DNA of 48,159 nt from Tissierellia bacterium (lineage in GTDB: Bacteria > Bacillota > Clostridia > Tissierellales > Peptoniphilaceae), in NCBI GenBank assembly GCA_012728335.1, contig JAAYFG010000010.1, positions 1 through 48,159 of the forward strand. Direction: 5' to 3'. Shown piece by piece: positions 24,607 through 33,905 of this stretch (its first letter is position 1; each line of letters starts with the position of its first letter). Below the pieces are notes generated by a model. That model was not told the origin of the DNA. It ran no database searches and saw only the letters and a program-made list of their open reading frames with translations. A program made the position numbers and the translations under genes.

Positions 24607-25806
24607 TTGAATCAGAATAAAGGAGTAGTTTTAAAGTATGGAGGTTCATCTGTTGCAGATCCACAGAAGATAAATCAAGTGGCAGATAGAATCATAAAGA
24701 GAAAAGAAAGTGGAGAAAATATTGTAACAGTAGTGTCTGCAATGGGAAAGACGACAAATGGGCTAATTGATTTAGCAAATGAGATATCTCTTAATCCAAA
24801 TAAAAGAGAGATGGATATGTTACTTTCCACTGGGGAACAGATTACAATTTCACTGTTATCAATGGCTTTAAACGCAAAAGGATACAAAGCTATTTCACTT
24901 ACTGGATGGCAAATTGAATTTTTGACCTTTGGACATCATATGAAAAGTAAAGTGCAAAGCATTAATGGAGATATATTGAGAAAGTATTTAGATGAAGATT
25001 ATATAGTTATAGTTGCAGGTTTTCAAGGCATTGACGAAACAGGAGATATCACGACTCTGGGAAGAGGTGGCTCTGATACTTCTGCAGTGGCAATAGCTGC
25101 TACATTGGGATATTCTTGTGAGATATACACTGATGTTAAAGGGATTTATACTATAGATCCTAGAATGTATAAGGACGCTAGAAAGCTTGATAATCTTTCA
25201 TATGAAGAGACTCTTGAAATGGCGAGTCTTGGAGCAAAGGTAATAGAGCCTAGGAGTGTTGAACTAGCTTGGAAGTACAAAGTGCCGCTATATGTTGCAC
25301 TAAATACTAATGATGTAAAAGGGACTCATATATCAGAAGAGGGTGATAAAATGGAGAGAAATAGTATAACGAATGTGTCTATAATGGATAAGATTTTATT
25401 GGTGAATATTTCACTTGTTACTAACGATGTGGAGCTTATAAATGATATTTTCGTAAAACTTGGAAACGAGAATGTAAATATAGATATAATCAGTCAAAAC
25501 AAGTTCTCAAAGGATAAGTTCTTAGTTTCATTTACGACTACGAGCGATAATAAATATATTGTGTCAGAGGTGCTGGACAAACTTGAGCTTGACTATGACT
25601 TCATTGAAAATGTAAGTAAAGTTTCAGTAATAGGTAACTCCATGAGAACTCAAGCAGGAGTGGCTTCTAGAGTATTTGAAATACTATCACAAAACTGTAT
25701 TGAGTTTCATCAAGTTTCTACTTCTGAAATCAGTATTTCCTATGTGATAGATGATTATAATATAGAGAAAATAGTTGGCATATTAGTTAATGAATTTGAA
25801 TTATAA
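24607..25806 (+). CDS. lysC: Aspartate kinase
   Basis: 399 residues. Phosphorylates L-aspartate, the entry step to diaminopimelate, threonine and methionine. LKYGGSSVADPQKI (about 8-21), STGEQITISLLSMAL, TTLGRGGSDTSAVAIAA (about 145-161) and TDVKGIYTIDPR are kinase-domain motifs; two ACT-type regulatory regions follow (about 262-325 and 338-399), so feedback control by lysine and/or threonine is likely. Starts at TTG 24607, the base right after the lysA stop, with AGAGAGG about 11 bases upstream; no better start exists. Second gene of the operon. Confidence 0.93.
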   Translation: MNQNKGVVLKYGGSSVADPQKINQVADRIIKRKESGENIVTVVSAMGKTTNGLIDLANEISLNPNKREMDMLLSTGEQITISLLSMALNAKGYKAISLTGWQIEFLTFGHHMKSKVQSINGDILRKYLDEDYIVIVAGFQGIDETGDITTLGRGGSDTSAVAIAATLGYSCEIYTDVKGIYTIDPRMYKDARKLDNLSYEETLEMASLGAKVIEPRSVELAWKYKVPLYVALNTNDVKGTHISEEGDKMERNSITNVSIMDKILLVNISLVTNDVELINDIFVKLGNENVNIDIISQNKFSKDKFLVSFTTTSDNKYIVSEVLDKLELDYDFIENVSKVSVIGNSMRTQAGVASRVFEILSQNCIEFHQVSTSEISISYVIDDYNIEKIVGILVNEFEL

Positions 25807-25826
25807 ATGAGTGGAGGATGATTTAA

Positions 25827-26813
25827 GTGTCGAGTAGAAATTTTAATGTAGCAGTAGTTGGAGCAACGGGAATGGTTGGTAGAACAATTTTAGATGTGCT
25901 GAAAGATAGAAACTTTCCAATAGAAAATCTATATCTATACTCTTCGGCAAAATCTGCAGGGGAAACGGTAGAATTTAATGGTAAGAACTATGTAGTCGAA
26001 GAGCTTACTGAAAATTCTTTTGACAGAGATATTGACGTTGCAATGTTTTCAGCTGGTGGATCTATTTCAGAAAAATTTGCTCCGATTGCAGTGGAAAAAG
26101 GCGTAGTGGTAATTGATAATAGTTCATATTGGAGAATGTTTGATGAAATCCCATTGGTTGTTCCGGAAGTAAACCCTGAAGCTGCATTTAAACATAATGG
26201 AATAATAGCGAATCCAAATTGTTCAACTATTCAGTCAGTCGTTCCATTGAGACCACTACATGAAAAACTGGGAATTAAGAGAATAGTATATAGTACATAT
26301 CAAGCAGTTTCTGGATCAGGCGTAAAAGGAGTAGCCGATTTAGAAAATGGTACTTGCGAAAATTACCCATATTCAATCAGAGATAATTGTATTCCCCATA
26401 TAGATTCTTTCTTGGAAAATGGATATACTAAAGAAGAGATGAAAATGATTGACGAAACCAATAAAATACTTGAAGATGATTCAATTAGAGTTACGGCAAC
26501 GGCTGTAAGGGTTCCGATAAAAAACTCTCATGCAGTAAGTATAAACCTTGAGTTTGAAAATGCCTTTGAGATGGAAGAAATATTTGAATTACTTGGAAAT
26601 GCTCCGGGAGTAGTTGTGGAAGATGATGTAGATAATTTAATATATCCACTTGAAGAGAATACAGATGGAAAAGATGAAGTATATGTTGGAAGAATCAGAA
26701 GGGATTTCAGTCTTGAAAATGGAATAAACTTTTGGTGTGTTGCTGATAATATAAGAAAAGGAGCTGCAACAAATACTGTGCAAATTGCAGAACTTGTTGT
26801 ATCTAAACTATAG
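25827..26813 (+). CDS. asd: Aspartate-semialdehyde dehydrogenase
   Basis: 328 residues, GTG start at 25827 with GGAGG upstream. Reduces aspartyl phosphate to the semialdehyde with NADPH. GATGMVGRTIL (about 10-20) binds the cofactor; Cys132 in NPNCSTIQ is the thiol nucleophile; RVPIKNSHAVSINLEF carries the catalytic histidine. Length normal for the Gram-positive form. Twenty bases after lysC, 8 before dapA, in the riboswitch operon. Confidence 0.95.
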   Translation: MSSRNFNVAVVGATGMVGRTILDVLKDRNFPIENLYLYSSAKSAGETVEFNGKNYVVEELTENSFDRDIDVAMFSAGGSISEKFAPIAVEKGVVVIDNSSYWRMFDEIPLVVPEVNPEAAFKHNGIIANPNCSTIQSVVPLRPLHEKLGIKRIVYSTYQAVSGSGVKGVADLENGTCENYPYSIRDNCIPHIDSFLENGYTKEEMKMIDETNKILEDDSIRVTATAVRVPIKNSHAVSINLEFENAFEMEEIFELLGNAPGVVVEDDVDNLIYPLEENTDGKDEVYVGRIRRDFSLENGINFWCVADNIRKGAATNTVQIAELVVSKL

Positions 26814-26821
26814 GAGGAAAA

Positions 26822-27700
26822 ATGACTATTTTTAAGGGTTCAGGTGTTGCACTAATAACACCTTTTAAAGAAAATGGAGAAATTGATTTTGAAAAATTAA
26901 GAGAGCTTTTAGAGTTTCATGTAGAAAATGGTACAGATGCCATTGTAATTACTGGTACTACTGGAGAGGCAGCAACTATGAGCGATGCTGAACAGCTTGA
27001 GACTATTAAATTTGCAGTAGATGTAATTAATAAAAGAATCCCAGTAATTGCTGGAACTGGAAGCAACAATACAAATCATGCAATAGAATTAAGTATGGCA
27101 GCTGAAAAACTTGGAGTAGACGGGTTACTAGAAGTGACTCCATACTATAATAAAACGACTCAAAAAGGCTTAGAAGAACATTTTCTGGCGATTGCAAATG
27201 CAGTAAATATTCCAATAATTTTGTATGATGTTCCAGGAAGGACAAATATGACCATATCTCCAGAAGTATTAGAGAGACTTTCTAAACACAAAAACATTGT
27301 GGGACTAAAAGATGCAACAGGAGATTTAGGATATACAGTTGAAGTAGTTAGAAGATGTGGTGAGGACTTTGCGATTTATTCAGGAAATGACGATATAGTA
27401 GTTCCTCTTTTATCAGTAGGTGCAGTAGGAGTAATTTCTGTATCTGCTAATATAATACCTAAAGAAACTAGCGATATGGTTCATATGTATCTAGAAGGAA
27501 AGACAGTAGACTCTGCTAAAATGCAAATTAAATTCAAGAGATTTATTGATGCACTGTTTGCCGAACCAAATCCAATACCAGTGAAAGCGGCAATGAATAT
27601 ACTAGGATACGGTGTTGGTGGAGTAAGACTTCCACTTTTTGAAGCATCACAGGGAACGAAAGACTTACTAACAGAGACTATGAAAGAAATAGGACTGTAG
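26822..27700 (+). CDS. dapA: 4-hydroxy-tetrahydrodipicolinate synthase
   Basis: 292 residues, TIM barrel. Condenses aspartate semialdehyde with pyruvate. Lys163 in GLKDATGDL is the Schiff-base lysine; TGTTGEAATM and the tyrosine in LYDVPGRT complete the active site. GVALITPF at the start is standard. AGGAGG precedes the ATG and overlaps the asd stop region. Length and motifs are normal. Confidence 0.96.
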   Translation: MTIFKGSGVALITPFKENGEIDFEKLRELLEFHVENGTDAIVITGTTGEAATMSDAEQLETIKFAVDVINKRIPVIAGTGSNNTNHAIELSMAAEKLGVDGLLEVTPYYNKTTQKGLEEHFLAIANAVNIPIILYDVPGRTNMTISPEVLERLSKHKNIVGLKDATGDLGYTVEVVRRCGEDFAIYSGNDDIVVPLLSVGAVGVISVSANIIPKETSDMVHMYLEGKTVDSAKMQIKFKRFIDALFAEPNPIPVKAAMNILGYGVGGVRLPLFEASQGTKDLLTETMKEIGL

Positions 27701-27707
27701 GTGCAGG

Positions 27708-28451
27708 ATGAAAATACTATTAATTGGTGCGACTGGAAGTATGGGAAAGACCATAATAGATATATGTAGTGGGAATGAAAATTATGAAATTGTAGCAGGT
27801 ATAGGAAGTGGAGCAGAGGTATCTTTTCCACTTTATAGAGAATTATCAGAAGTAAAAGAAAATTTCGACATAATGATAGATTTTTCAAATCACAATTTAA
27901 TTGAGAGCATTTTAGAATATGGAATTAGAGCAAAAAAACCTATAGTAATTGCAACGACAGGCTATAGCGATGAACAGACAACTCTGATAGAAGAAGCAGC
28001 AAAAGAGATTCCGATATTGTTTTCAGGAAATATGAGTATAGGTATAAACGTACTGTTAAATATAGTTGAAAATCTTTCCAAATCACTTAAAGGATTCGAT
28101 ATTGAAATAATAGAGAAACATCATAAATTGAAAAAAGATTCTCCGAGTGGAACTGCAAAAATGCTATTTGATAGTGCAAATAAAGGCAGAGATAATACAC
28201 TTGAAGAAATTGACGGAAGAAGTGGTACAAATCTTTGGAGAGAAGAAACTGAAGTTGGAATTCACTCTGTTAGAGGTGGAACTATTGTAGGAGAACATTC
28301 AGTTATCTTTACTGGATTAGATGAAGTAGTTGAAATAACCCATATAGCACAATCCAAGAAAATATTTGCCAATGGAGCTCTTAGTGCGTGTGATTTCTTG
28401 ATAGAGAAAGAAGCGGGACTATACAATATGGGAGATATATTTAAGTTTTAA
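27708..28451 (+). CDS. dapB: 4-hydroxy-tetrahydrodipicolinate reductase
   Basis: 247 residues. NAD(P)H-dependent reductase giving tetrahydrodipicolinate. ILLIGATGSMGKTI (about 3-16) is the nucleotide-binding turn; SGNMSIGINVLL and IEKHHKLKKDSPSGTAKML (about 138-156) form the substrate site with the catalytic histidine pair. RGGTIVGEHSVIF follows. Slightly short but complete. Seven bases after dapA; only a weak GGTG precedes it, so translation is probably coupled to dapA. Confidence 0.94.
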   Translation: MKILLIGATGSMGKTIIDICSGNENYEIVAGIGSGAEVSFPLYRELSEVKENFDIMIDFSNHNLIESILEYGIRAKKPIVIATTGYSDEQTTLIEEAAKEIPILFSGNMSIGINVLLNIVENLSKSLKGFDIEIIEKHHKLKKDSPSGTAKMLFDSANKGRDNTLEEIDGRSGTNLWREETEVGIHSVRGGTIVGEHSVIFTGLDEVVEITHIAQSKKIFANGALSACDFLIEKEAGLYNMGDIFKF

Positions 28452-28461
28452 AGGAGTAGGT

Positions 28462-29436
28462 ATGGATAAGATAAAAATCGCCATAATTGGCTATGGAAAT
28501 CTTGGAAGAGGTGCAGAAAAAGCTATAAATCTAACCGAAGATATGGAACTGGTTGGAATTTTCACTAGAAGGAATCCCGATGACATTGATTCAAAATCAA
28601 AAGTCTATCATATGGATGAACTTTTAGAACACAAGGGTATAATAGACGTATGCATACTTTGTGGAGGCTCTGCTACGGACTTACAAGTACAGGGACCTGA
28701 AATTTCTAAGCATTTTAATACAGTAGATAGTTTCGATACACATGCTAAAATACCAGAATACTTTGAATTATTGGATAAGTCTGCAAAAGAAGGTGGAAAT
28801 CTATCTATAATTTCTACTGGCTGGGATCCAGGGCTATTTTCCATGAATAGATTGTTGGCAGAGGCAATACTTCCAGTAGGAGACACCCACACTTTTTGGG
28901 GTAAGGGAGTTAGCCAAGGACATGGAGATGCAATCAGACGAATAGATGGAGTAAAAAATGCAGTTCAATACACTATTCCCATAGAAGAAACTATTGAAAG
29001 AATAAAAAATGGTGAGAAATTAGAACTTGGTCCAAGGGAAAAACACAAGAGAATTTGCTATGTAGTTCCAAAAGAAAATGCAGATTTAGAGATTATTGAA
29101 CAAACAATAGTAAATATGCCTAATTATTTTGCTGACTATGATACAGAGGTCAATTTTATTTCAGAAGAAGAATTACTGAAAAATCATAGTGGCATATCTC
29201 ATGGTGGAAGAGTAATAAGAATTGGGAATACATCAGAGGATACAAAACAGGTATATGAATTTTCATTGGAGCTAGGGAGTAATCCGGAATTTACAGCTTC
29301 TGTGAATGTGGCATTTGCGAGGGCAATACACAGAATGAGTAGAGAAGGAAAAATTGGAGCAGTCACAGTATTTGATATTCCATTATCTTATCTATCTCAA
29401 ATGAGCCCAGAAGATCAAAGAAAATTAATACTATAA
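28462..29436 (+). CDS. ddh: Meso-diaminopimelate dehydrogenase
   Basis: 324 residues. NADPH-dependent enzyme that makes meso-diaminopimelate from tetrahydrodipicolinate and ammonia in one step, bypassing the acyl routes. IAIIGYGNLGRGAEKAI (about 6-22) is the Rossmann motif; CGGSATDLQVQGPEISKHFNTVDSFDTH, STGWDPGLFSMNR and GKGVSQGHGDAIRRIDGVK are family signatures. Its presence explains why no dapD/E/L or acyl-transfer genes occur here. AAAGGAG precedes the ATG. Last gene of the operon, followed by a clean terminator. Confidence 0.95.
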   Translation: MDKIKIAIIGYGNLGRGAEKAINLTEDMELVGIFTRRNPDDIDSKSKVYHMDELLEHKGIIDVCILCGGSATDLQVQGPEISKHFNTVDSFDTHAKIPEYFELLDKSAKEGGNLSIISTGWDPGLFSMNRLLAEAILPVGDTHTFWGKGVSQGHGDAIRRIDGVKNAVQYTIPIEETIERIKNGEKLELGPREKHKRICYVVPKENADLEIIEQTIVNMPNYFADYDTEVNFISEEELLKNHSGISHGGRVIRIGNTSEDTKQVYEFSLELGSNPEFTASVNVAFARAIHRMSREGKIGAVTVFDIPLSYLSQMSPEDQRKLIL

Positions 29437-29438
29437 TT

Positions 29439-29460
29439 AAGAGCCGAAAGGCTCTTTTTT
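29439..29460 (+). terminator. Terminator of the lysine operon
   Basis: Stem AAGAGCC/GGCTCTT with GAAA tetraloop, then a T-run. Confidence 0.95.
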
Positions 29461-29527
29461 GTATTGTTAATTCCATATGAAACTATTTAATAATAATTAA
29501 ATAATCTAATGAAAATGTAGTTTTAAT

Positions 29528-29536
29528 TGATATAAT
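29528..29536 (+). promoter_or_regulatory. Extended -10 box of the racemase gene
   Basis: TGA-TATAAT at 29528-29536; no good -35 box is seen. Confidence 0.5.
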
Positions 29537-29577
29537 AGACATAGTAATTGAGTACGGAAATATATAAGGAGGATAAA

Positions 29578-30273
29578 ATGAAAACCATAGGTCTAATCGG
29601 AGGAATGAGCTGGGAGAGTACAGTAACTTATTATAAACTGATAAATGAAAAGATAAGGGACGAGCTAGGTGGATTACATTCTGCAAAGATACTGTTATAC
29701 AGTGTGGATTTTGACGAAATAGAAAGATATCAATCAAATGATGAGTGGGATAAAAGTGGTGAAATATTAGGCGAAATAGCGTATAATTTGGAACTTGGCG
29801 GAGCTGATTTCATAGTGCTTTGTACAAATACGATGCATAAAAATTATGAGGATATCAAAGAACATATCAATATTCCATTTATCCATATAGCAGAGTGCAC
29901 AGCAGATTCTCTTAAGAAGGTAAATATTAAAAGAGTCGGGTTATTGGGAACTAAATATACTATGGAACAAGACTTCTACAAAGCCATAATCATAGAAAGT
30001 GGAATAGAAGTCATAACGCCAGAAAAAGAAGATATTGAAACTATTAATTCCATTATATTTGATGAATTATGCTTAGGAGTGATTTCTGAAGAATCAAAGG
30101 AAGTTTACTTGAGAATATTGGATAAATTAGTAGAAAGAGGAGCAGAAGGCATAATATTAGGATGTACTGAAATAGGGCTTTTAATAAATCAAGAAGATAC
30201 GGAAATTCGCCTATTTGATACTACTGAGATTCATGCAGAAACAGCAGCATTAATGGCAATAAGCGATTCTTAA
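29578..30273 (+). CDS. Aspartate/glutamate racemase family protein
   Basis: 231 residues, ATG 29578 after AAGGAGG. The start TIGLIGGMSWESTVTYY is diagnostic of the aspartate-racemase/hydantoin-racemase branch. Two catalytic cysteines are seen in VLCTNTMHK (about 83) and LGCTEIGLL (about 193), the PLP-free two-base mechanism. Makes D-Asp or D-Glu, perhaps for peptidoglycan or for amino acid catabolism; which substrate is uncertain. A rhodanese gene follows after 43 bases and may be co-transcribed. Confidence 0.9.
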   Translation: MKTIGLIGGMSWESTVTYYKLINEKIRDELGGLHSAKILLYSVDFDEIERYQSNDEWDKSGEILGEIAYNLELGGADFIVLCTNTMHKNYEDIKEHINIPFIHIAECTADSLKKVNIKRVGLLGTKYTMEQDFYKAIIIESGIEVITPEKEDIETINSIIFDELCLGVISEESKEVYLRILDKLVERGAEGIILGCTEIGLLINQEDTEIRLFDTTEIHAETAALMAISDS

Positions 30274-30316
30274 AGGAATTGCCGATATACATAAAAGTGA
30301 AAACATAGGAGGAAAT

Positions 30317-31144
30317 ATGAAGAATATTGTTGATATTGATTTTTTAAAAGGCAAGATGAAAAATAAATCAGTTGTGATATTTGATGTAAGACACAAACTA
30401 GAAGATAAAGCATATGGGGAATATGAATACGACAAAGGACATATACCAAGTGCCATTTTCATGCCTTTTGAGATTTTAGTTGATAATGAAATTGCTAGAC
30501 ATGGTGGAAGACATCCTTTGCCAGATATGGATGTATTTGCAAAAGAAATTAATGAAATGGGTGTAGATGATTCAATAGATGTAGTAGTGTATGATGATGG
30601 GGACTATTCCATGGCAGGAAGATTATGGTTTATGCTTAAGCTTATAGGTAAAGAGAATGTATACATACTGAAAAATGGAATAAATGCTTGGGTTGAAGAA
30701 AAGAACACTATGGAACTAATACCAAATCTAGGAAATAAAGGCGGAGTTCTTAGTATAGACTATAAAAATCATTTACTAGTATCGATTGACGAGATAAAAA
30801 ACGCTATATCTTCACAAAATACTGTAATTGTTGATTCAAGAGCCGAGGAAAGATATAAAGGGATACATGAGCCTATAGATAAAATAGCAGGGCATATCCC
30901 TTCGGCAGTAAATTATCCTTGGATGGATGTGTTAGAGTATTCAGATGCATCTATGGAAGAACTGAATCAGTACTATGAAGCATTGAGCGATTTTGAGGAT
31001 ATTGTATTGTACTGTGGTTCTGGAATAACTGCAACAGTGAATATGATTTTTCTAGAAGAGGCTGGTTATAAACCAAGATTATATTCAGGTGGATTTAGTG
31101 ATTGGATTAGTTATGAAGAAAATGAAATAGCTTGTGAGTTATGA
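30317..31144 (+). CDS. Two-domain rhodanese sulfurtransferase
   Basis: 275 residues in two rhodanese domains, as in thiosulfate and 3-mercaptopyruvate sulfurtransferases. The first (about 1-125) has lost its active-site cysteine (VVVYDDGDYSMAGR at the loop). The second (about 150-275) has Cys233 in LYCGSGITA; the CGSGITA loop is nearer the mercaptopyruvate-type than the CRKGVT thiosulfate type. It would move sulfane sulfur from a donor to thiols or cyanide. GGAGG precedes the ATG. The link to sulfur amino acid metabolism in the window is inferred. Confidence 0.9.
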   Translation: MKNIVDIDFLKGKMKNKSVVIFDVRHKLEDKAYGEYEYDKGHIPSAIFMPFEILVDNEIARHGGRHPLPDMDVFAKEINEMGVDDSIDVVVYDDGDYSMAGRLWFMLKLIGKENVYILKNGINAWVEEKNTMELIPNLGNKGGVLSIDYKNHLLVSIDEIKNAISSQNTVIVDSRAEERYKGIHEPIDKIAGHIPSAVNYPWMDVLEYSDASMEELNQYYEALSDFEDIVLYCGSGITATVNMIFLEEAGYKPRLYSGGFSDWISYEENEIACEL

Positions 31145-31560
31145 CCATGAAAGATCGTATGGTATTAGTATAAATGTAGGCAATTGCTAATGAGTATAGT
31201 TCTGTATACTTGAGTTAATAAAATACATATAGTCAAGAATGGAGAAATAACGATTTAGTGTTGATAAATCGATGTATTTCTCCGTTTTGATATAAATGGA
31301 ACGACTGTGTGCTATTGTTAATTCAGAACAACTCTTAAACTGGTCTAGTAGTTTATCCATTCAACTTTATTTTTCAACTCTTATTTCAGTTTCAAATTTA
31401 TGTACAACTTATTTATTACACTTTCATAACAATTTATTAATTTAATTAAACACAGTTTAAAATAGTGTGTTTTAGGGTAAGTTTCTTCACAAGCAATTTA
31501 TTCTACTACTGAATTAATTGCTTAATATTTTTATCTAAATTGAGAAAGTGAGGAGATTTG
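31145..31560. other. Intergenic region, 416 bases, hairpins but no gene
   Basis: Holds the rhodanese terminator at 31241-31290 and, near its end, the stem AAGCAATT/AATTGCTT (31491-31498, 31516-31523) followed by an AT-rich tract. No supported ORF or RNA class. A leader for the next gene is possible. Confidence 0.5.
31241..31290 (+). terminator. Two-part terminator hairpin
   Basis: GGAGAAATA (31241-31249) pairs with TATTTCTCC (31275-31283), and inside CGATTTA pairs with TAAATCG, separated by small internal bulges; GTTTTG follows. Confidence 0.7.
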
Positions 31561-32583
31561 ATGTCAAAGATTTTAGTATTATCTGAAAGTGATATAAATA
31601 GTATTTTAAATATGAAAATGGCAATTGATGCCGTTGAAGATGTTTACATACAGAAATATAATGGAAGTGGAGTTCTATTTCCTATGGTATTTCATGAATT
31701 TGAGCCAGGTGTTGCAGATATGGATATAAAATCTGGACACTTGGGAAGTAGTGATGTTTATGGATTAAAACTTGTTTCTTGGTTTTTGAACAATACTGAC
31801 AAGAACTTACCACAGATTTATGGTACAACACTTCTTTTCGATGACAAAACTGGTGAGCCGATTGCTCTTTTAAATGCAGGTGGAGTTACTGGAATGAGGA
31901 CTGGTGCAGCAGGTGCAATTGGTGGAAAATACTTAGCTAGAAAAGACTCTAAAGTATTACTAGTTGTTGGAGTTGGTGAACAATGTCCTTATCAAATTGC
32001 GGCTAGTTTAATCACAATTGAATCATTAGAGAATGTATATATTGTTAATCCCAATAATCCTGAAAAAGCAGAAGAAAGACTTGAGTTAATTAAAGATAAA
32101 GTTGCTGAATTATTGAACTGTGCAAATGTGAAGAAAGATTATTCAATTGATTTTTCACTGGATATTGAAATTGCTACGAAAGAAAGCGACATAATAATTA
32201 CTGTTACTCCTTCTCAGGAACTTATGATTAAAGATGAATGGGTAAAAGATGGAACTCAGTTTAGTTGTGTAGGAGCAGATATGAGCGGGAAACAAGAAAT
32301 TGATGAGAGTATTCTGAAGCGTGCTAAGATTTTTGTAGATGACATCCAGCAATCAATTAGTGTAGGCGAATGCGAGTGCGCTGTGAAAAACAATTTGATT
32401 TCTAAGGGAGATATTGCCGGAGAAATTGGTGAACTTATTTCAGGTGATGTACTGGGAAGAGAAAATGATGATGAAATAACTGTATTTGATTCTACTGGAA
32501 TCGCTCTTCAAGACCTTTTGGTTTCGAAAATGATATACGATGCAGCTGTTAAGGTACAAATTGGTACTTATGTTGAGTTATAG
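31561..32583 (+). CDS. Ornithine cyclodeaminase / mu-crystallin family protein
   Basis: 340 residues, ATG 31561 after GAGGAG (a TTG lies just before it). The NAD(P)-binding turn is LLVVGVGEQCPYQIAA (about 138-153); the family more often has GVGxQAxxQ, so EQCP is a variation. Substrate-side motifs: DIKSGHLGSSDVYGLKL, NAGGVTGMRTGAAGAIG. Members include ornithine cyclodeaminase, pyrroline-2-carboxylate reductase and alanine dehydrogenase; sequence reading alone does not separate them. An aminotransferase follows after 11 bases, so the pair forms an operon. A link with the AcnX island as pyrroline-2-carboxylate reductase is possible. Confidence 0.85.
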   Translation: MSKILVLSESDINSILNMKMAIDAVEDVYIQKYNGSGVLFPMVFHEFEPGVADMDIKSGHLGSSDVYGLKLVSWFLNNTDKNLPQIYGTTLLFDDKTGEPIALLNAGGVTGMRTGAAGAIGGKYLARKDSKVLLVVGVGEQCPYQIAASLITIESLENVYIVNPNNPEKAEERLELIKDKVAELLNCANVKKDYSIDFSLDIEIATKESDIIITVTPSQELMIKDEWVKDGTQFSCVGADMSGKQEIDESILKRAKIFVDDIQQSISVGECECAVKNNLISKGDIAGEIGELISGDVLGRENDDEITVFDSTGIALQDLLVSKMIYDAAVKVQIGTYVEL

Positions 32584-32594
32584 GAGGATAATGT

Positions 32595-33719
32595 ATGAAA
32601 ATAAAACCATTTAAAGTTGAAGAGTGGATGAATGAATATGAAGACAAGGCTAAATACAATATTGCTGAAACTTGTGTTTATTCAATTTCTCTAAGTGAAC
32701 TTTTCGAAATTATAGACGAAGATATTACTGAATTCTGGGAAAGATTTTCAAACAGAAGACTTACATATGGTGATATTGTAGGTAAGCCAAATTTTTTGAA
32801 TGGAGTTACAAGACTTTACAAGAATATAAAACCTGAAAACATTATTCCAACTCATGGTGGTGCCGGAGCCAATAGTTTAGTGATATCTACAATAGTTGAG
32901 CCAGGGGATCATGTAATTTCTGTTATTCCTACATATCAACAATTATATTCTATCCCAGAGTCTTTAGGAGCTGATGTAAGCCTTTTGAAATTGAAAAAGG
33001 ATGATGGATACTTACCAGATTTAGATACGCTTAGAACGATGATTAAAGAGAATACTAAACTTATTTGTATAAACAATCCTAACAATCCAACTGGAGCACT
33101 GATGAGCAGTGAAATGCTTATGGAAATAGTTGAAATAGCAAGGAGTGTAGATGCTTATATACTATGTGACGAAGTTTATAGACATCTAAATCAGGAAGAC
33201 ATTTATATTGAGTCAATAGCCGATTTATATGAAAAGGGAATTGGAGTCAGCAGTATGTCAAAAGTCTTTTCTCTTGCAGGCATAAGAACCGGCTGGATAG
33301 CAACTAGAGATGATGATTTAAGAACTGCACTACTCACTCACAGAGATTACAATCTAATTAGTTGTGGGCTATTTGACGAGGAAGTTGCAGCGATTGCTCT
33401 TAACAATAAAGATAAAATACTTGCTAGAAATCGTAAGATGATAATAGAGAACTTAGCTATCTTAGATGAGTGGGTAAAAGGAGAAAAACATATTAGTTAT
33501 AGAAAACCAAGTGCTGGCACTATAACTCTTTTACACTATGATATAGAGATAGATTCTGTTAGTTTTTGCAAAGATTTGCTTGAAAAGACTGGAGTACTTC
33601 TGACTCCGGGAGATTGTTTTGAAGAACCTAAGTCATTGAGGATAGGATATGCTAGTGATACACAAGAACTCATTGATGGACTAGAGAAATTAAGTGCATA
33701 TATAAAAAGCATAGAATAG
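32595..33719 (+). CDS. PLP-dependent aminotransferase, class I/II
   Basis: 374 residues, fold type I. PLP lysine is Lys223 in SSMSKVFSLAGIRTGW; NNPNNPTGALMS (about 155-166) and LCDEVYRHL (Asp and Tyr contacts) are the cofactor motifs, and LRIGYAS holds the substrate-carboxylate arginine. The start (IKPFKVEEWMNEYEDKAKYNIAETC) and THGGAGANSLV place it near the capreomycidine-synthase-like aminotransferases found in clostridia, with unknown substrate. AGGAGG lies before the ATG. Second gene with the ornithine cyclodeaminase homologue; a terminator follows. Confidence 0.9.
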   Translation: MKIKPFKVEEWMNEYEDKAKYNIAETCVYSISLSELFEIIDEDITEFWERFSNRRLTYGDIVGKPNFLNGVTRLYKNIKPENIIPTHGGAGANSLVISTIVEPGDHVISVIPTYQQLYSIPESLGADVSLLKLKKDDGYLPDLDTLRTMIKENTKLICINNPNNPTGALMSSEMLMEIVEIARSVDAYILCDEVYRHLNQEDIYIESIADLYEKGIGVSSMSKVFSLAGIRTGWIATRDDDLRTALLTHRDYNLISCGLFDEEVAAIALNNKDKILARNRKMIIENLAILDEWVKGEKHISYRKPSAGTITLLHYDIEIDSVSFCKDLLEKTGVLLTPGDCFEEPKSLRIGYASDTQELIDGLEKLSAYIKSIE

Positions 33720-33726
33720 ATAATAG

Positions 33727-33755
33727 AAATCACCTTGAGATTAAGGTGATTTTCG
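33727..33755 (+). terminator. Terminator of the OCD-aminotransferase operon
   Basis: Perfect 10-bp stem AAATCACCTT/AAGGTGATTT with loop GAGATT, followed by TTC. Confidence 0.8.
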
Positions 33756-33825
33756 CTTTAATAATCATATGGTTTATTATTTTTTAAAGTTGCTTCTAAT
33801 TGCTTAATTCATATAATTAGGTCAA

Positions 33826-33854
33826 TAGACACATAATTTACCTTGTGATATACT
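33826..33854 (+). promoter_or_regulatory. Promoter of the nitrilase gene
   Basis: TAGACA (33826-33831), 17-bp spacer, TATACT (33849-33854) with an extended TGA before it. Confidence 0.6.
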
Positions 33855-33905
33855 TATTCTAAGAAATTCACTGTACTTGATTAAATAATGAAAGTAGGAG
33901 ATAAG

